From assembly GCA_021793095.1 (NCBI GenBank), contig JAJYTK010000056.1, positions 1-6,658 on the forward strand: a stretch of 6,658 bases of DNA, read 5' to 3'. Each line of letters begins with the position of its first letter. The stretch's first letter is position 1. This document shows positions 1-5,226 of the stretch, in pieces. Origin of the DNA: Pseudomonadota bacterium. Lineage in GTDB: Bacteria > Pseudomonadota > Gammaproteobacteria > Burkholderiales > Burkholderiaceae_B. The position numbers were made by a program, and so were the translations under genes. A model generated the notes under the pieces. It did not search any database. It worked only from the letters and a program-made list of their open reading frames with translations, and had not been told where the DNA came from.

Positions 1-193
1 GTTCGAGTAAATCAATGGGCAGTTTGAGTGCTGAGAGGCTCAGATATACGGCCTCATCCCAAGGGTTATCAGTGCCTTGGCCAAAGCTGATGTCGTGTTC
101 ATTAAAGAGGGAAACTGCCCAACGTAAGATATCGCGCAGGGTTTGAAACTCACGAGCCGCTTGTTGTACGTCGGGGAAAATGGATGCAGCCAT
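1..193 (-). CDS. prmB: 50S ribosomal protein L3 glutamine methyltransferase PrmB, N-terminal fragment (cut by window edge)
   Basis: The minus strand reads open from the ATG at 193-191 to the window edge, giving the first 64 residues. It contains LRDILRWAVSLFNEH followed by GTDNPWDEAVYLSLSALKLP, which I recognise as the conserved N-terminal region of PrmB (E. coli reads QDMLRWSVSRF and GTDNPWDEAV). PrmB uses S-adenosylmethionine to methylate a glutamine side chain of ribosomal protein L3 in the cytoplasm. The catalytic domain with its NPPY motif lies beyond the edge and cannot be checked. The start is well supported: an AAGGA Shine-Dalgarno sequence lies just upstream, and an in-frame TGA closes the frame above the ATG. 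It is divergent from the KamA-family gene, with no obvious functional link. Confidence 0.9.
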   Translation of the reverse strand, partial: MAASIFPDVQQAAREFQTLRDILRWAVSLFNEHDISFGQGTDNPWDEAVYLSLSALKLPIDLLE

Positions 194-251
194 GACGATC
201 CTTGTTCATAAAAAAATAAAAAACTGCCGCTCAAAGTGCTTTAAATGCTGC

Positions 252-257
252 ATTATA
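252..257 (-). promoter_or_regulatory. Possible prmB promoter -10 element
   Basis: The minus strand carries a perfect TATAAT here, which would start transcription near 245 and give prmB a leader of about 50 nt. No good -35 hexamer is visible at 16-18 bases spacing (the best is TGTTTG at 279-274), and there is no TG extension of the -10, so the call rests on one hexamer. Confidence 0.35.
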
Positions 258-355
258 CGCTGCCTTGTCCCAGCAAACATAGTCTGGGAGCCAAACAACA
301 TTTGTTGATTTGGGCGTGTTGAAATAAACGACCCAAATGAAACGTTTGGTGTCTC

Positions 356-385
356 TTGAAGTAGTGTTCATAATAACTTCATTAT
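356..385 (+). promoter_or_regulatory. Possible sigma-70 promoter of the kamA-family gene
   Basis: TTGAAG (356-361) and CATTAT (380-385) are separated by 18 bases, each matching 4 of 6 consensus positions. The -10 overlaps the right arm of the CATAAT/ATTATG inverted repeat at 369-386. Transcription would start near 392, upstream of the palindrome at 418-433. The match is moderate and other start sites are possible. Confidence 0.33.
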
Positions 386-417
386 GTGTTAGCATGGGTC
401 GCTACCGAAACACACCC

Positions 418-433
418 CTGTGCACATGCACAG
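418..433. repeat. Perfect 7-bp inverted repeat, operator-like (CTGTGCA-CA-TGCACAG)
   Basis: CTGTGCA (418-424) and TGCACAG (427-433) are exact reverse complements separated by two bases, forming a 16-base near-perfect palindrome. The size and symmetry resemble a binding site for a dimeric transcription factor. It lies 150 bases before the kamA-family start and just downstream of the candidate promoter, so it could act as a roadblock or operator. The repeat is seen directly; the regulatory role is inferred. Confidence 0.5.
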
Positions 434-456
434 TTCTACTCTGATTGAGTGAAAGT

Positions 457-472
457 GCGCATGAAAATGCGT
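457..472 (+). other. Short hairpin with GAAA tetraloop in the kamA-family leader
   Basis: GCGCAT (457-462) pairs with ATGCGT (467-472) across a GAAA loop, giving six pairs of which the outermost is a G-U wobble. GAAA is a GNRA-type tetraloop, often unusually stable in RNA. The stem has no following T run, so it is not a terminator. A role in leader stability is only a possibility. Confidence 0.3.
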
Positions 473-583
473 CGTTTATTTCTACAGCGATAAACAAAAG
501 ATAGAAAAACTGTAGTGCGTCAATGAGCCATGAAAAAAAACAGAATGGCGCCTAACCATTGATGTTTTGAAGAGAGGTATTCT

Positions 584-1978
584 ATGACTGTTACTATGCA
601 AGAATCTGCGGTGACGCAGGATAAATCCTTAGCGGATGCCCAAGCTTTGACTCAGGTCACGCGGTATAAGGTGTATACACAACGCCAGTTTGACAAAATT
701 GAGCCACTCAAGAGGCTCAGCCCTGAGCAGCGCTTTGAAATAGAGGTGGTGGCGAATGTATTGCCATTCCGCGTTAATGAATATGTCATTCAAGAGCTGA
801 TCAACTGGGATAATGTGCCGAATGATCCTGTTTTTCAATTGACTTTTCCTCAGCGTGGCATGATTGCCCCTGAGGATTACGATCGGATGGCAGATTTGAT
901 TAAACGCGGGGCTGATCGTAAAGAAATCACTCAGCTGGCCAGTGAGATTCATGGGTATTTAAACCCACACCCAGCGGGGCAACAAGAAATGAACGTCCCT
1001 GTGTTTGAGGGTGAGCCCTTGGGCGGAATGCAGCACAAGTACCGTGAAACCGTGTTGTTTTTCCCTAGCCAGGGTCAGGTCTGTCATAGTTATTGCACCT
1101 TCTGTTTCCGCTGGGCTCAGTTTGTCGGTAATACCGAGCTACGATTTGCCTCTCATGAGGCGGAAAAACTGCATGGCTATTTAAAAAATGAGCCAGAGGT
1201 GACTGATCTGCTTTTCACGGGCGGCGACCCAATGGTCATGCGTACGCGTCATTGGGAAAATTATTTAGAGCCCTTTTTAACGCCTGAGCTGGATCATGTA
1301 CAAACGATCCGCATCGGGACCAAATCACTGACCTTTTGGCCGCAGCGCTATGTGACGGATGAGGACGCAGATGATTTGCTCCGCTTGCTTGAGAAATTGG
1401 TCAAGCATGGCAAACATATTGCGTTAATGGCGCATTTCAACCACTGGCAAGAGATGCAGACACCCATCGTGCGTGAGGCCATACGTCGTTTACGCGATGC
1501 AGGGGTGGTGATTAGAGCGCAAGCACCACTGATTAATCACATCAATAATGATCCTGATGTATGGGTGCGTATGTGGCGTGAACAGGTACAACTGGGAATT
1601 ATCCCGTACTATATGTTTGTAGAGCGCGATACCGGTGCTAAGCGCTATTTTGAACTGCCTTTGGCACGCACCCATGAGGTTTACCAAAAAGCCATTCAGC
1701 AGGTGTCTGGTTTAGCACGTACCGCACGCGGTCCATCGATGAGTGCCGGCCCAGGCAAGGTAGAGATACAAGGCATCACCGAAATACAAGGGGAAAAGGT
1801 GTTTGTATTGCGCTTTATTCAAGGGCGTAACCCAGATTGGGTACAAAGACCATTTTTTGCTAAATATGATCCTGAAGCGACTTGGCTCAATGATCTCAAA
1901 CCTGCCTTTGGCGAGGATAAATTCTTTTTTGAAGATGAGTATGCCCAAATGGCAGGAGATGGCAAAATCATTTATTAA
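584..1978 (+). CDS. KamA-family radical SAM, PLP-dependent aminomutase-like protein (substrate unknown)
   Basis: A 464-residue cytoplasmic protein related to lysine 2,3-aminomutase, whose family moves an alpha-amino group to the beta position using a [4Fe-4S] cluster, S-adenosylmethionine and pyridoxal phosphate (PLP). The cluster motif is CxxxCxxC at Cys167, Cys171 and Cys174. Arg176, two residues later, matches the arginine that binds the substrate carboxylate in lysine aminomutase. TGGDP (212-216) and HFNH (284-287) are family motifs, and Lys392 in AGPGK is the expected PLP-binding lysine. The usual lysine-recognising aspartates appear absent: Arg348 sits at one position, and there is no acidic residue just before Lys392. 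The only cysteines are the three cluster ligands, so the structural zinc site of clostridial lysine aminomutase is missing. It is longer than EpmB (about 340 residues) and is probably not EpmB. The start is set by AGAGAGG at 571-577, six bases before ATG. It is a single-gene unit ending at the terminator at 2009-2031. Family is sure; substrate is not. Confidence 0.88.
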   Translation: MTVTMQESAVTQDKSLADAQALTQVTRYKVYTQRQFDKIEPLKRLSPEQRFEIEVVANVLPFRVNEYVIQELINWDNVPNDPVFQLTFPQRGMIAPEDYDRMADLIKRGADRKEITQLASEIHGYLNPHPAGQQEMNVPVFEGEPLGGMQHKYRETVLFFPSQGQVCHSYCTFCFRWAQFVGNTELRFASHEAEKLHGYLKNEPEVTDLLFTGGDPMVMRTRHWENYLEPFLTPELDHVQTIRIGTKSLTFWPQRYVTDEDADDLLRLLEKLVKHGKHIALMAHFNHWQEMQTPIVREAIRRLRDAGVVIRAQAPLINHINNDPDVWVRMWREQVQLGIIPYYMFVERDTGAKRYFELPLARTHEVYQKAIQQVSGLARTARGPSMSAGPGKVEIQGITEIQGEKVFVLRFIQGRNPDWVQRPFFAKYDPEATWLNDLKPAFGEDKFFFEDEYAQMAGDGKIIY

Positions 1979-2008
1979 ATAGATTGTTCATCTATAATTA
2001 AAATAAAT

Positions 2009-2031
2009 AAACCCCGCTCATGGCGGGGTTT
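2009..2031. terminator. Bidirectional Rho-independent terminator between kamA-family gene and hicB
   Basis: AAACCCCGC (2009-2017) pairs perfectly with GCGGGGTTT (2023-2031) around a five-base loop. On the plus strand it lies 30 bases after the kamA-family stop and is followed by TTTGTTG. On the minus strand it is followed by a richer T tract (TTTATTTATTTT) and lies 44 bases beyond the hicB stop. It is well placed to end both convergent transcripts. Confidence 0.85.
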
Positions 2032-2075
2032 GTTGAATGATTTACCTTAATTGGTAGCGCTTTACGCGTTGGTCT

Positions 2076-2474
2076 TTATGCCTCACTCATCTCACGTTCT
2101 GCGGCGCTGGCAAGGAAAGCCGAGCGGCTTTGCCCACGCGATTGGGCTGCTCTATCAATGCGCTCTATTAGTTCTTCTGGCATGCTGATGTTGATGCGCT
2201 TAGAGCGGGGGCGGACTTTGGATAAGTTGATGTCGACCATCATCCAGAACCCATCTTTTGAGTAGTCTTCATGGCCATTCCATGCATCGGGGGAGCTGGG
2301 GTTAGGGATGGGCTCGTCATCAGCGCCAAAGTGAGCCTCCACAGCTTCTTGCGCTGCTCGGGGCAGGGCATCAATAGCATCGGCAGCGGCAAAGCAGCCA
2401 GGGATGTCTGGAAAGATAGCACCGTAAGCGCTCCCTTCATCTTTGTGTACATAGATTGGGTATAGCTTTTTCAT
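2076..2474 (-). CDS. hicB: HicB antitoxin (RNase H-like fold plus ribbon-helix-helix domain)
   Basis: A 132-residue antitoxin of the HicAB type II toxin-antitoxin family. Residues 1-50 (YPIYVHKDEGSAYGAIFPDI and the following PGCFAAADAIDALPRAA) form the degenerate RNase H-like domain that binds and neutralises HicA. Residues 92-131 (KRINISMPEELIERIDRAAQ onward, ending SRSAFLASAAEREM) look like a ribbon-helix-helix DNA-binding domain, which would make HicB the operon repressor. ATG at 2474 is preferred because it begins the conserved domain and follows AGAGG, although the spacing is short. The frame stays open upstream to 2627, but that part overlaps hicA and has no HicB-like sequence. It lies 11 bases after the hicA stop, in the usual toxin-first order. 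Its likely target is the palindrome at 2668-2685. Confidence 0.93.
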   Translation of the reverse strand: MKKLYPIYVHKDEGSAYGAIFPDIPGCFAAADAIDALPRAAQEAVEAHFGADDEPIPNPSSPDAWNGHEDYSKDGFWMMVDINLSKVRPRSKRINISMPEELIERIDRAAQSRGQSRSAFLASAAEREMSEA

Positions 2475-2485
2475 ATCCTCTCGCT

Positions 2486-2668
2486 TTATCTTAGGCTTGC
2501 TTGTCTTAATATGTTGCGTACTGTACCGATGGGCAGGTCTTTTTTGGGATGTGGAACAGTGACCTTGCCCTTTTTGGTTGGGTGCTTGAACTGGTGGTGT
2601 GAGCCTACGGTATAGACCAAGTACCAACCATCCTCTTTGAGTTGTCTGATAAGGTCTTTGCTATTCAT
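2486..2668 (-). CDS. hicA: HicA toxin (mRNA interferase)
   Basis: A 60-residue toxin of the HicA family, a double-stranded-RNA-binding-like fold that cleaves mRNA and halts translation until bound by HicB. The family pattern is intact: a short N-terminal helix (KDLIRQLKEDGW), then GSHHQF with the expected catalytic His24, then VTVPHP and DLPIGTVRNILRQASL at the C-terminus. Length is normal and no damage is visible, so the toxin is probably active. I place the start at ATG 2668 because the family sequence begins there. An upstream in-frame ATG at 2692 would add eight residues and put the operator inside the gene. Neither start has a Shine-Dalgarno sequence. The -10 at 2680-2675 would place the RNA 5' end on or next to the 2668 ATG, suggesting a leaderless message. 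Confidence 0.93.
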   Translation of the reverse strand: MNSKDLIRQLKEDGWYLVYTVGSHHQFKHPTKKGKVTVPHPKKDLPIGTVRNILRQASLR

Positions 2669-2685
2669 TGTGTAATTATACACAA
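2668..2685 (-). promoter_or_regulatory. hicAB operator palindrome with embedded -10 box
   Basis: TTGTGTA (2668-2674) and TACACAA (2679-2685) are perfect inverted repeats around a four-base centre. Read on the minus strand, the palindrome contains a perfect TATAAT (2680-2675). Its edge touches the first base of the hicA ATG. A repressor bound here would cover the -10 and the start site, fitting autoregulation by the HicB ribbon-helix-helix domain. No convincing -35 hexamer is visible, so the promoter is inferred from the -10 and its position. Confidence 0.7.
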
Positions 2686-2843
2686 CGAGCATGCCGAAGC
2701 GTGAGTTTTTAATACTTAATGCCCGCCATAAGCAGGTTTTTTTATTGGGAATCGAATGGGGTTTATAGAAGTGGATTTAGAAGGGGGTGGGTGCAGTTGC
2801 TCATAAAATTTGATTCTATGGCATCAATAGCTTTCAGACAAAT

Positions 2844-2894
2844 AAAAAAACCGTTGAAAATCAAAGGTTTTGAGCCTATGTTTTCAACGGTTTT
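2844..2894 (-). terminator. Rho-independent terminator of the tRNA-Leu gene
   Basis: AAAACCGTTGAAAA (2847-2860) and TTTTCAACGGTTTT (2881-2894) are a perfect 14-bp inverted repeat with a 20-base loop, which itself contains a smaller TCAAA/TTTGA repeat. On the minus strand the stem runs into a seven-T tract. It begins seven bases past the tRNA 3' end, so it should end the tRNA transcript and insulate hicAB from tRNA transcription. Confidence 0.85.
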
Positions 2895-2901
2895 CAGAAT
2901 C

Positions 2902-2986
2902 TGGTGCGAACGGAGAGACTCGAACTCTCACACCTCTCGGCGCCAGAACCTAAATCTGGTGCGTCTACCAATTCCGCCACGTTCGC
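2902..2986 (-). tRNA. leuW: tRNA-Leu, anticodon UAG
   Basis: An 85-base leucine tRNA on the minus strand. The acceptor arms GCGAACG and CGTTCGC pair perfectly, followed by discriminator A and an encoded CCA (2904-2902). The anticodon arm is CCAGA/TCTGG with loop TTTAGGT, giving anticodon UAG at 2952-2950, which reads CUA codons. The long variable arm (GCC-GAGA-GGT core) is the class II feature of leucine tRNAs, and the T arm is GAGAG-TTCGAGT-CTCTC. The D arm and anticodon region resemble E. coli leuW closely. It has its own promoter and terminator and is divergent from tig. Confidence 0.97.
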
Positions 2987-2996
2987 AAAAAAGAAA

Positions 2997-3025
2997 ATTA
3001 TAGATCCCACTATATATAATTGCAA
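2997..3025 (-). promoter_or_regulatory. tRNA-Leu promoter
   Basis: On the minus strand TTGCAA (3025-3020) and a perfect TATAAT (3002-2997) are separated by the ideal 17 bases. Transcription would start near 2990, only a few bases before the mature tRNA 5' end at 2986. The stretch between the -10 and the start is T-rich, rather than the GC-rich discriminator typical of stringently controlled tRNA promoters. Confidence 0.65.
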
Positions 3026-3114
3026 GTCAGGGGTAAAATACCACAGTTTGTGTTATGGTTTGGTGTTTTGAGTGGTTATGTGGAATTCACTAGGTTTTTT
3101 AGTGCGTTTTTCGG

Positions 3115-3136
3115 TAAAATAACCAGTTACTCTAAT
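3115..3136 (+). promoter_or_regulatory. Possible tig promoter region (-10 candidates only)
   Basis: Two -10-like hexamers lie ahead of tig: TAAAAT at 3115-3120 and TCTAAT at 3131-3136, each matching 5 of 6 consensus bases. Neither has a clear -35 at the right distance; the upstream sequence is T-rich. A promoter is expected in the 173 bases between the divergent tRNA and tig, but I cannot say which hexamer is used. No sigma-32-like CTTGAA is seen here. Confidence 0.33.
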
Positions 3137-3159
3137 TTTTTTACGGAATAAGGTCACAC

Positions 3160-4470
3160 ATGCAGCCCGAGGTTGAAGTTCTAGACGGTTTAGGGCGCCG
3201 AATCAATTTAGAGATTTCGGTTGCCGATGTTGAAAAAGAAGTGCAGGCGCAATTGAGGCAGGTTGCGCGCACCGCAAAAATCCAAGGCTTTCGTCCCGGA
3301 AAGGCCCCGCTCTCTGTGATCGAGCGTCGTCATGGTCCTGGTATTCGTTACGATGTGATTAATAGCGAATTGGCCAAATCCTTTGACGAGGCTGCTCGTG
3401 AGACAGGTCTACGTATTGCTGGTTCGCCTAGCATTGAAAGCAACGAAGAGGCCACCAACGACGAGACACTCGCGTTTTACGCTACCTTTGAGGTGTACCC
3501 TGAGATCGAGCTTCCCGAGCTGGGTGAGCTTGAGGTTACCCGTTCTGTCACCGAGGTCGGCGATGCTGAGCTCGAGAAAACCATTGATGTGCTGCGTCAA
3601 CAGCGCGCCGAATACGAGCCCCGCGAGGACCGTGAGGCCCAAAATGGGGATCGCGTGACTTTAGATTTTGTGGGCAAAATCGAAGGTGAGGCTTTTGACG
3701 GTGGCAGTGCCGAGGGCTTTTCTTTTGTATTAGGCGAGGGCCGTATGTTGCCCGAGTTCGAAGAGGCCGCCTTGGGTATGAAGGCAGGTGAAGAGAAAAC
3801 CTTTGAACTCAATTTCCCCGAAGATTACGGTGGTGAAGAGGTCGCTGGTAAAACTGCCGAATTCGAAATCAAGGTCAGCGAGGTTGCCGAGGTCAAGCTC
3901 CCCGAGTTTGATGAGGAAATGGCAAAGCAGCTAGGCCAAGAGGACGGCGATGTTGAGGCACTAAAGCAAGAGATCCGCGATAATGTTAACCGCGAGGTCA
4001 AAGCGCGCACTCAAAATCTGACCAAACAAAGCGTGATGGAGGCTTTATTAAAGGCCGTTGAGTTTGACGTGCCCAGCGCTTTGATTGATCACGAGGTTCA
4101 GCAGCGCATTGCTGCCGCTCGCAATGAGCTACAACAGCGTGGTGTTCCCAATGCGGAAAGCATGGAGTTACCTGCTGAGATCTTTAAAGACGAGGCCGAG
4201 CGCCGTGTTCGTCTTGGTTTGCTGATTGCCGAGTTGGTCCAAGAGGCCAAGCTCGAGGCGACCGATGAGCAGGTTCGCGCACGTGTCGAAGAGTTTGCCC
4301 AAAACTACGAGCAGCCCGATGAGGTGGTCACTTACTATCTGTCTGAGCCCCAGCGCCGTGCTGAGGTTGAGGCCATCGTTCTCGAGGACAATGTTGTTCA
4401 ACACATCCTTGAGCATGCTAAAGTAAACGATGAACAGGTGGAATTCGACCAACTCATGGAGAGGAACTAA
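3160..4470 (+). CDS. tig: Trigger factor, ribosome-associated chaperone and peptidyl-prolyl isomerase
   Basis: A 436-residue trigger factor, of the length usual for the family. It docks beside the exit tunnel of the 50S subunit and shields emerging chains. The ribosome-binding signature GFRPGKAP is at residues 43-50 in the N-terminal domain. The FKBP-like prolyl isomerase domain spans about 160-245 ([19 protein letters not shown], then [21 protein letters not shown], then [17 protein letters not shown]). The C-terminal helical substrate-cradling domain follows, with [20 protein letters not shown] near the end. Start: AAGG at 3150-3153, six bases before the ATG. The stop TAA shares its last A with the clpP ATG, so translation of the two is probably coupled. 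The overall sequence resembles the Bordetella protein as I recall it, which supports the Alcaligenaceae assignment. Confidence 0.98.
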   Translation: MQPEVEVLDGLGRRINLEISVADVEKEVQAQLRQVARTAKIQGFRPGKAPLSVIERRHGPGIRYDVINSELAKSFDEAARETGLRIAGSPSIESNEEATNDETLAFYATFEVYPEIELPELGELEVTRSVTEVGDAELEKTIDVLRQQRAEYEPREDREAQNGDRVTLDFVGKIEGEAFDGGSAEGFSFVLGEGRMLPEFEEAALGMKAGEEKTFELNFPEDYGGEEVAGKTAEFEIKVSEVAEVKLPEFDEEMAKQLGQEDGDVEALKQEIRDNVNREVKARTQNLTKQSVMEALLKAVEFDVPSALIDHEVQQRIAAARNELQQRGVPNAESMELPAEIFKDEAERRVRLGLLIAELVQEAKLEATDEQVRARVEEFAQNYEQPDEVVTYYLSEPQRRAEVEAIVLEDNVVQHILEHAKVNDEQVEFDQLMERN

Positions 4471-5129
4471 TGTCTTCTCGTTTTATTGATTTTTATGCCT
4501 CAATGTACGGTGGGCAGTCCGTAACGCCGAGTAATCTCGGCTACGTGCCCATCGTGATTGAGCAATCAGGGCGCGGTGAACGCTCTTATGATATTTATTC
4601 GCGTCTACTGCGCGAGCGTGTGATCTTTTTAGTCGGGCCAGTCAGCGACCATACTGCCAACTTGATTGTGGCGCAGTTGTTGTTCCTTGAATCTGAAAAC
4701 CCCGATAAAGACATCTCACTTTATATCAACTCCCCCGGTGGCTCTGTCTATGCGGGCATGGCCATCTATGACACGATGCAGTTCGTCCAGCCACAGGTGT
4801 CTACCTTGTGTACCGGTATGGCTGCGAGTATGGGTGCCTTCTTGCTTGCTGCAGGTGACAAGGACAAGCGTTATGCTTTGCCTAATTCCCGCATTATGAT
4901 TCACCAGCCTTCTGGCGGGGCCCAAGGGCAGGCCTCTGATATCGAGATCCATGCCCGCGAGATCCTAGAATTGCGCGAGCGCTTAAATCAAATTTTGGCA
5001 GATAACACCCATCAAACGGTGGAACAGATTGCCTTGGATACCGAGCGCGACCGTTTCATGTCCGCCGAACAGGCTGTCGAATACGGCTTGATCGATAAGG
5101 TCCTTACACATCGCTCTGACAGTGAATAA
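4470..5129 (+). CDS. clpP: ATP-dependent Clp protease proteolytic subunit ClpP
   Basis: A 219-residue serine protease that forms a double-heptamer chamber and degrades proteins delivered by ClpX (or ClpA). The catalytic triad is Ser120 (GMAASMGAF), His145 (MIHQP) and Asp194 (TERDRF). Aligning YVPIVIEQ with the E. coli mature start ALVPMVIEQ places self-cleavage between Leu23 and Gly24; the triad then numbers 97, 122 and 171, as in mature E. coli ClpP. The predicted propeptide of 23 residues is longer than the 14 in E. coli. SPGGSVYAG (88-96) and YALPNSRIM (135-143) are further family motifs. The ATG overlaps the tig stop by one base; GAGAGGA at 4459-4465 inside the tig end serves as Shine-Dalgarno sequence. 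A later ATG (Met12) is less likely. Confidence 0.98.
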   Translation: MSSRFIDFYASMYGGQSVTPSNLGYVPIVIEQSGRGERSYDIYSRLLRERVIFLVGPVSDHTANLIVAQLLFLESENPDKDISLYINSPGGSVYAGMAIYDTMQFVQPQVSTLCTGMAASMGAFLLAAGDKDKRYALPNSRIMIHQPSGGAQGQASDIEIHAREILELRERLNQILADNTHQTVEQIALDTERDRFMSAEQAVEYGLIDKVLTHRSDSE

Positions 5130-5138
5130 GCAGGCTTA

Positions 5139-5163
5139 GCCCAGGTGATATGTTCATCTGGGC
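5139..5163 (+). other. Ten-pair hairpin between clpP and clpX
   Basis: GCCCAGGTGA (5139-5148) pairs with TCATCTGGGC (5154-5163), with one G-U wobble in the RNA and a five-base loop. It lies nine bases after the clpP stop. No T tract follows, so it is not a standard Rho-independent terminator. It could protect the tig-clpP mRNA 3' end, be a processing site, or cause partial attenuation before clpX. The structure is clear; the function is inferred. Confidence 0.55.
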
Positions 5164-5168
5164 GCCGC

Positions 5169-5196
5169 TTGGATGCTCGTCATCTAGTTTTATTTT
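5169..5196 (+). promoter_or_regulatory. Weak candidate promoter for clpX
   Basis: TTGGAT (5169-5174) and TATTTT (5191-5196) with a 16-base spacer could form an internal promoter for clpX, starting near 5203. The matches are 3 and 4 of 6. It sits just after the intercistronic hairpin, in the only non-coding space available. clpX may equally be expressed by read-through from tig-clpP. Confidence 0.22.
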
Positions 5197-5226
5197 AGCG
5201 GTGTGGTTTTACATTAAAAGAGTATT

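Larger units (their letters stand above)
194..583. other. 390-base divergent intergenic region between prmB and the kamA-family gene
   Basis: No convincing gene is seen here on either strand. The region holds a minus-strand TATAAT (257-252) facing prmB, a possible plus-strand promoter (356-385), and a series of inverted repeats. These are CATAAT/ATTATG at 369-386, TGTGTT/AACACA at 385-414, a 7+7 palindrome at 418-433, a short hairpin at 457-472 and a weak CTACAG/CTGTAG pair at 482-515. If the plus promoter is right, the kamA-family mRNA has a leader of roughly 190 nt. I recognise no known riboswitch class. Confidence 0.6.

Noticed and set aside
40..234. Minus-strand open frame of 64 codons
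   Set aside because: It is an out-of-frame reading of prmB; the adjacent frame gives clear PrmB sequence.
482..515. CTACAG/CTGTAG inverted repeat as an operator
   Set aside because: Only six bases per arm with a 22-base gap in A-rich sequence; chance is likely.
194..583. Lysine riboswitch upstream of the kamA-family gene
   Set aside because: The leader is long enough, but I see none of the conserved lysine-riboswitch core elements and no terminator-like stem with a T tract.
584..1978. EpmB (elongation factor P lysine aminomutase)
   Set aside because: The protein is over 100 residues longer than EpmB and lacks the lysine-recognition aspartates; no epmA or efp is adjacent.
2475..2627. Upstream extension of hicB to an ATG at 2627
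   Set aside because: The extra 51 residues overlap hicA and have no family-like sequence; the conserved domain starts at the ATG at 2474.
2722..2743. CCCGC-loop-GCAGG followed by seven Ts, considered as a plus-strand terminator
   Set aside because: The stem is only five pairs with a C-A mismatch on the plus strand, and there is no upstream plus-strand gene for it to terminate. It may be a decayed relic.
2898..2963. 11-base direct repeat AATCTGGTGCG (2898-2908 and 2953-2963), considered as an attachment-site duplication
   Set aside because: Both copies lie in or at the edge of the tRNA gene, one at the CCA end and one in the anticodon stem. No integrase or second tRNA end is present.
2719..3003. 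Plus-strand open frame of 94 codons including the string CERRDSNSHTSRRQNLNL
   Set aside because: It runs antisense across the tRNA-Leu gene and its terminator. This peptide pattern is the familiar false protein produced by translating the back of a tRNA-Leu gene.
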